DNA of 64,000 nt from Pseudomonadota bacterium (GTDB lineage: Bacteria > Desulfobacterota > Syntrophorhabdia > Syntrophorhabdales > Syntrophorhabdaceae): assembly GCA_026388315.1 (NCBI GenBank), contig JAPLKA010000118.1, forward strand, positions 16,299 through 80,298, given 5' to 3'. The position numbers and the translations under genes are program-made. This document shows, piece by piece, positions 61,622 through 64,000 of this stretch. Under the pieces are notes generated by a model. The model was not told the DNA's origin. It ran no database searches and saw only the letters and a list, made by a program, of their open reading frames with translations. Position 1 is the stretch's first letter. Each line of letters starts with the position of its first letter.

Positions 61622-63024
61622 TATATCCTCTGTATTTCTGTACCCGGGAAATAGTGCTTCAGAATTTCCTCTGCTCTAAACCCTTTACTTGCCATAACGG
61701 CAGCGCCTATCTGACAAAGTCCCACACCATGTCCCCATCCGGCGCCGTGAAAGATAAACCGCTGAATTTCCCCCTGAGAATCATATTCCACCTTCACAAT
61801 AAATGCGCTGCTGTAGAGATGGGTCCGGGAGAGCCAGCGTCGTATTTCAAGCTCCTTTCCCACAACCATGCTTCTCTTCGAGCCGACAATCTTCAGCAGG
61901 AAGATTCGCCCTGAAGGACCGCGCTGAAGGGGTTCGATTTCCTTCAGGGTCCCGAAATCAAAACCCGATTTCTCCCGCAGGATCCCTTCCAGCTCCTCCC
62001 GGGAACATTCCACCTTCCAGCGGAAAAAATCCTGAGTCTCCCGGTCAAAATTGGGAAGGATTGTTTCGAGAAGACCTTCGTCTTTTGTATTGCAGTATGC
62101 ATCAGGCTCAGAAAGGACCCAGCGCTTTGCCTCTTCTTCGGTCAAGATCGGGTGATGAGAAACCGGGGCGTCCGACATGCTGGTCAGATATGGTATTCGC
62201 TTATCTTCCCAGGCTGTCCCGAAATCTTCCGTAACCCCTCCGCAGGCCTTATAATACCGTGCATCACAGATTTCATCACCATATGTAATGACTTGACCGC
62301 TGGTTTGCCGGACAGCTTCTCCGGCCCCGTGCGAGACAATCTTTGTGATGCCTTGGTAACGTTGACAATGATCATCGGCACAGACATCGTAGAGGTCGTG
62401 GTCTTCCTGTTCATACCAGCGTACAACCCTGTCTTCTCTGTCGGCTTCTCTCTCCCCGGACTCAGGTATCTGTATCTCTTTTGCTTTCTTCTTCCTGCTG
62501 AGCGCTGCAAGGAGCCAACTCCGGGACATTATGGCGTGGGCATTCAGGAACTCCACAGGTGCATTGCCGCTCATCTCCGAGGAGATCACGCTTTTTAGGT
62601 AATTCTCCAGGGGAATTTCATTAATGGCAGCTATCGTTCCATCCTTGCGGGCCTTAAGAACCAGGTCTCCCTGAAAGGTCTGATCCTCTGCCCTCTCCCA
62701 GTGGAAACTGATTCCTATGGTCACACGAAGGAGGGTAAAGGTCGAATTATCGTCGGCCGTGAGCCTGATTATAGATGAACGGGTGATTTCGTGGCCATGT
62801 TCATTGGTAAAGACAACCTTCCCGTCAATAGTTTTTACGGAAAACCTTCCTGATACGGGCCCGAATCCATCCCCGTAAAAATCTCCGTTCAGACATCCGG
62901 AGACCTCATGCTGCCAATCCATAATGCCCACAGCGATATACGGTTCAATAAATACAGGGGTCGAGGGGCCGAGACCTCCCGGGCCATATACACGAATTGT
63001 CTTAATCTCTGTATGGGTGAACAT
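61618..63024 (-). CDS. SpoIID/LytB-domain protein
   Basis: 468 residues. SpoIID core: [53 protein letters not shown] Cys segment, and C-terminal [20 protein letters not shown]. SpoIID is a lytic enzyme on stem-peptide-free glycan. No signal peptide is seen (it starts [14 protein letters not shown]), so export is unclear. The gene forms an operon with MurU- and AmgK-like genes, so a link to cell-wall turnover or recycling is inferred. Confidence 0.8.
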   Translation of the reverse strand: MFTHTEIKTIRVYGPGGLGPSTPVFIEPYIAVGIMDWQHEVSGCLNGDFYGDGFGPVSGRFSVKTIDGKVVFTNEHGHEITRSSIIRLTADDNSTFTLLRVTIGISFHWERAEDQTFQGDLVLKARKDGTIAAINEIPLENYLKSVISSEMSGNAPVEFLNAHAIMSRSWLLAALSRKKKAKEIQIPESGEREADREDRVVRWYEQEDHDLYDVCADDHCQRYQGITKIVSHGAGEAVRQTSGQVITYGDEICDARYYKACGGVTEDFGTAWEDKRIPYLTSMSDAPVSHHPILTEEEAKRWVLSEPDAYCNTKDEGLLETILPNFDRETQDFFRWKVECSREELEGILREKSGFDFGTLKEIEPLQRGPSGRIFLLKIVGSKRSMVVGKELEIRRWLSRTHLYSSAFIVKVEYDSQGEIQRFIFHGAGWGHGVGLCQIGAAVMASKGFRAEEILKHYFPGTEIQRIY

Positions 63025-63117
63025 TTAATATACCAAAATGTTTTTGTTCAGTATTATACAGTAAAAAAAAGAAATGCAAGAAAATAAACGGAATATGTTA
63101 TTATCAGGCAAGGTCCA

Positions 63118-64000
63118 ATGAAGCCTATCACCGTAGTTACACCGTACAGTCCGAGCCCTCGTTTTGAGAAGACCCTGCATTCCCTTACAGAGTCCGGCCT
63201 GGTCGAGGACGCCATCATTTTAAGCCAGGAATCGGTTGGTTTAAAAATGGACAGGTGTCGTGTCCTTGTGGCAAACCCTCTTACATCAAGGGAAACGCTT
63301 GAACATGTTCTGGCTGAAACCCAAACGAAGTATCTTCTTATTTTGCAAGGAGTCAGACAGGTTTCGCTTGAACCCGATGGACTGCTGAGAATGCTGGATG
63401 CAGCCGGGTCCATGAAGGCAGGTATGGCCTATTCTGATTTCTATGAGGAAGACAAAGAAGGGAAGAAGGTCCTTCATCCGCTGAATGATTATCAGATGGG
63501 GAGTGTCCGTGATGATTTTAACTTTGGCTCCACGATGCTTTTCTCGACAGAAGCTATCGGAAGGGCCTTTAAAAAGTATGGTGGAATACCACAAGTTCAG
63601 CATGCGGGCGTCTACGCACTTCGCCTGAAGGTTTCCATCGAGCACCAGGTCCATCACATTCAGGAACCACTCTATACAATGGCCGGGGAGGGCAATTCCA
63701 CAGATGCCGGGAAACGCTTTGCCTATGTGGATCCACGAAACCAGTCCGTTCAGAAGGAGATGGAACTCGTATTTACTGATTATCTCAGAAAGATAGGGGC
63801 ATATCTTCCGGCAGACGGTCTGAGAAAGGCCGACAATGAATCACAGCCTTTTTCCACAGAGGCATCAATAATCATACCCGTAAGAACCGTAAAGAAACAA
63901 TTTCTGATGCCGTGAAAAGCGCTTTTTCGCAGGAAACGGATTTTCCTTTCAATGTCATCGTTGTGGACAATCACTCCACAGATGGGACAACGGCTGTCCT
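63118..64000 (+). pseudogene. Two-domain family 2 glycosyltransferase, frameshifted and cut by the window end
   Basis: The first frame (63118-63915, 265 residues) has a GT-A start TVVTPYSPSPRFEKTLHSLT and a distinctive FGSTMLFSTEAIGRAFKKYG. It continues into a second domain, ASIIIPVR, then meets a premature stop. Shifting one base near 63884 (reading GTAAGAACC as GTAAGAAACC) gives IIPVRNRKETISDAVKSAFS, QETDFPFNVIVVDNHSTDGT, the classic family 2 start with the DxSxDGT loop, open to the window end. The defect may be genuine or a sequencing error. Confidence 0.7.

Overview
The window reads as chromosome from an anaerobic, metabolically versatile bacterium of the Desulfobacterota ('deltaproteobacterial') type. 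This is inferred from gene content only: a small multihaem c-type cytochrome beside system II (ResB/CcsA) cytochrome maturation, TRAP and LIV transporters, a molybdenum-hydroxylase operon, PyrK/PyrD fermentative pyrimidine synthesis, several radical-SAM enzymes and a PAS-rich hybrid kinase. A Syntrophorhabdus-like syntroph is one candidate. No rRNA, tRNA, CRISPR array, phage or recognisable insertion sequence was found.

Layout. 1-7.8 kb: the 3' part of smc, a sodium:solute symporter with a 43-residue membrane partner, two small envelope proteins and an L,D-transpeptidase-like protein. 7.9-14.5 kb: a hybrid histidine kinase, a PflX-like radical-SAM enzyme, an adenosine-specific kinase, a TIM-barrel isomerase and a DUF1460 protein. 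14.6-18.5 kb: tetrahaem cytochrome, resB, ccsA, HU and a class II histone-deacetylase-like enzyme. 19-27 kb, minus strand: mobA, rimI-like, pyrK, pyrD, recJ and a large Dna2-like nuclease-helicase, most of them overlapping. 27-31.5 kb: TRAP permeases dctQM, then phoB-phoR.

31.6-37.9 kb is an accessory block that separates phoBR from the pst genes: a PIN/ribbon-helix-helix toxin-antitoxin pair, a secreted Ntn hydrolase, an ACP-GNAT-ketosynthase III cassette with a decayed second ketosynthase piece, a YjbQ protein and a DUF2293 protein. 38-42.5 kb: pstSCAB-phoU behind 11-bp-spaced TTAACAC repeats that look like a Pho box. 42.5-47.4 kb, minus strand: a three-subunit molybdenum hydroxylase with a CoxG-like protein and two small Cys-containing proteins. 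47.7-57.3 kb: a TRAP receptor, 5-oxoprolinase pxpABC running into a complete LIV-type ABC transporter, and an Elp3-like radical-SAM protein. 57.3-64 kb: a secreted MetX-fold hydrolase, an XRE antitoxin whose toxin partner carries a one-base frameshift, an SpoIID-MurU-AmgK-like operon, and a two-domain glycosyltransferase with an apparent frameshift at the window end.

The most unusual signal is non-coding. At least a dozen gene ends and gaps carry short degenerate arrays built from 6-10-base words (CTATTCA, GGATTGC, GTTCGAT, CTTTCAC, CTGAACA and others), a different word family at each locus. They sometimes run into coding sequence (recJ start, rimI extension, the stop codon near 5.3 kb). There are also three two-copy families of longer hairpin-bearing repeats (A at 6.8 and 12.1 kb, B at 18.6 and 58.5 kb, C at 40.1 and 47.0 kb). 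Families A and C keep their hairpins although the arm sequences differ, and one C copy lies in frame inside the start of pstA.
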